A DNA stretch of 64,000 nt from Branchinecta lynchi (taxonomy: Eukaryota > Arthropoda > Branchiopoda > Anostraca > Branchinectidae), in assembly GCA_023053575.1 (NCBI GenBank), contig JAKZAP010000009.1, positions 11,079,869 through 11,143,868 on the forward strand. The letters run 5' to 3'. The translations under genes were made by a program, and so were the position numbers. Each line of letters starts with the position of its first letter. Position 1 is the first letter of the stretch. The notes under the pieces were generated by a model. The model saw nothing but the letters and a program-made list of their open reading frames with translations, was not told the origin of the DNA and did not search any database. Positions 62,892-64,000 of the stretch are shown in pieces.

Positions 62892-64000
62892 TTATTTTGA
62901 CGAGGAGAGCTTAGCTTTCTCTCGGAGAATCTTGCAACGCAGACTGAAGCTATGATGATCATTCAAACCGCAATGGTCACATTTGAGATTCTTTTGACAC
63001 TGATCGTCAACCGAACTAACGTGGCCAGTTTCCGCGCACCTCGAACACCTTTCTGTCGCTGTACAATCTTTAGCAACGTGATCGAAAGAAAAGCACTTAA
63101 AACACATTTTTGGTACTTTGACAAAGTCTCTGACACGGAAATGTTCGTAACCGACGAAAAGTCCATGGCGAAGATAGAAAGACTGAACGTTCTTCGATTC
63201 AAACAACACTTTAAATGACCGTGACTTTCCGAGCTGCTTTAAATTCACCACCCCAGCATTACCGGCCTTCACCGAATCAGTATCAAGATTAAAATCGACA
63301 TTAGAGATCAAACCCGCAAAATCCGGCTGACGAACACGGACCTCACATCCTGTTTTCGCACTCAAACTGTCCTGAAGAGACTTTGCATCAGCTTTACATG
63401 TTTTTATCAACCACCCGGCATTACGAGTTAGCCGCACCTGTCTAATCCCTGCAGCACCCGAGAGATTCTCCAGCGCTGATTTTCGTTTCAAAGGGTCACT
63501 TAAATCGGGAGGGGGTGAATCAACTAACAGATCAACTGTGGCATCTCCTGGATTCGGCAACGGCGGCCATACAGTATTCCCAGAAGCGGCAAGTCTACTT
63601 GATTGATTCGAATTTATCGCAGAAAGCTGGTCTTTTATTTGATTACAAGTGTCGCTAACGCTAGCAGCAGCAAGCGCCTGTCCTGATAAATTGTTCACCT
63701 GATTAGCGATGCAATCCAGTTTTCTGTCCCACGTCACAATAGCTCGCGCAAACTCCGCCTCTTTTTCGCACGCAATCGACGGAATTGGATCACTTGCCTT
63801 CATTACGAACAACGGTAGATTTTGCAGAGAATTTTCACTGTCTTTATTCACGAGGATTGAATGAATGTCTTTGCATAGAGATGCAGCTGCGGAATCGCCG
63901 CGGCGTTCAGGATATAATTTAGACGGTTTGGCAACGTCTATTAGAGCTTTGCGAGCTTCATTCAGTTCAGGTAATGGGAAAAACTGGGAGGCGGCACTGA
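62892..64000 (-). CDS. LINE ORF1 protein with three zinc knuckles, partial
   Basis: The frame is open from the window edge (SAASQFFPLPELNEARKALI onward) to the stop at 62892, at least 369 residues, so the true start is outside. Near the C-terminus are three Cys/His knuckles: CFKCFSFDHVAKDC, CSRCAETGHVSSVDDQC and CDHCGLNDHHSFSLRC (about 63105-62940). Such gag-like proteins bind the element RNA. An RNA-binding-like region with VRVRQPDFAGLISNVDFNLD precedes them. The stop lies 6 bp before the next ORF. Confidence 0.88.
   Translation of the reverse strand, partial: SAASQFFPLPELNEARKALIDVAKPSKLYPERRGDSAAASLCKDIHSILVNKDSENSLQNLPLFVMKASDPIPSIACEKEAEFARAIVTWDRKLDCIANQVNNLSGQALAAASVSDTCNQIKDQLSAINSNQSSRLAASGNTVWPPLPNPGDATVDLLVDSPPPDLSDPLKRKSALENLSGAAGIRQVRLTRNAGWLIKTCKADAKSLQDSLSAKTGCEVRVRQPDFAGLISNVDFNLDTDSVKAGNAGVVNLKQLGKSRSFKVLFESKNVQSFYLRHGLFVGYEHFRVRDFVKVPKMCFKCFSFDHVAKDCTATERCSRCAETGHVSSVDDQCQKNLKCDHCGLNDHHSFSLRCKILREKAKLSSSK

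Larger units (their letters stand above)
60037..64000 (-). mobile_element. non-LTR retrotransposon (LINE), nearly full length, 5' end beyond the window
   Basis: Minus strand order: ORF1 (from beyond 64000 to 62892), endonuclease (62886-61747), reverse transcriptase (61750-60257), 3' UTR, then a (TTGA)n tail seen as ATCAATCA at 60037-60058. A poly-A run on the plus strand (60225-60244) lies in the 3' UTR. Open frames are long, so insertion is fairly young. The clade is uncertain: an apurinic-type EN with a CCHC ORF1 fits the Jockey/I/CR1 side of the non-LTR tree. Confidence 0.92.

Noticed and set aside
62952..63218. Plus-strand ORFs over LINE ORF1
   Set aside because: Shadows of the zinc-knuckle coding strand.

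Overview
The window is a piece of a large, repeat-rich genome from an invertebrate animal. This follows from three split genes with consensus GT-AG introns that encode typical metazoan proteins, and from the many eukaryotic transposons. No operons, bacterial ribosome binding sites or long bacterial ORFs are present. The proteins do not fix the phylum; the potassium channel looks like the protostome TWK type, and that is as far as I would go.

Genes. (1) Complement 243-21152: the 5' half of an attractin orthologue (signal peptide exon, two CUB exons, one EGF-like exon, first Kelch exon). It runs off the left edge, and all exon phases agree. (2) 21445-25601: a complete four-exon gene for V-type H+-ATPase subunit e (88 aa). 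Its start lies 292 bp from the attractin start in head-to-head orientation. The shared interval holds TCACGTGA, the core of the CLEAR/TFEB site used by lysosomal genes. (3) 42899-59425: a complete seven-exon two-pore-domain (K2P/TWK) potassium channel of 398 aa with a polyadenylation signal at 59668.

Transposons fill almost everything else. At the right edge is a nearly full-length non-LTR retrotransposon on the minus strand (60037 to beyond 64000). It has a zinc-knuckle ORF1, an endonuclease and a YADD reverse transcriptase, with the EN and RT frames separated by a frameshift. A very young non-autonomous LTR retrotransposon lies at 32951-36691 (two 658-bp LTRs, one difference seen, TTAT target duplication). 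A foldback-type element at 14899-18509 has long inverted arms of 15-16-bp CGTCAGTT-like repeats and a perfect 8-bp target duplication. Two hAT-like elements have perfect 8-bp duplications (24407-24749 and 29035-30436).

Other repeats. A 3.6-kb terminal-inverted-repeat transposon carries a decayed gene fragment (2822-6416) and has a 375-bp miniature relative (40680-41054). Several miniature element families occur in 2-4 copies. Two recurrent families, here called A (hairpin end, about 280-bp internal units) and B (exact 137-bp units), repeatedly lie side by side. Nesting is common: foldback in LINE, hAT in LINE, MITE in MITE, family A in family A, and probably LINE in MITE. Decayed LINE 3' ends are scattered throughout.

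The three host genes work at membranes: attractin is a secreted or type I membrane adhesion-like protein, subunit e is part of the proton pump Vo sector, and the K2P is a leak channel. Only the first two are plausibly linked in regulation. Exon calls rest on splice consensus, phase agreement and remembered family sequences; no search was run.
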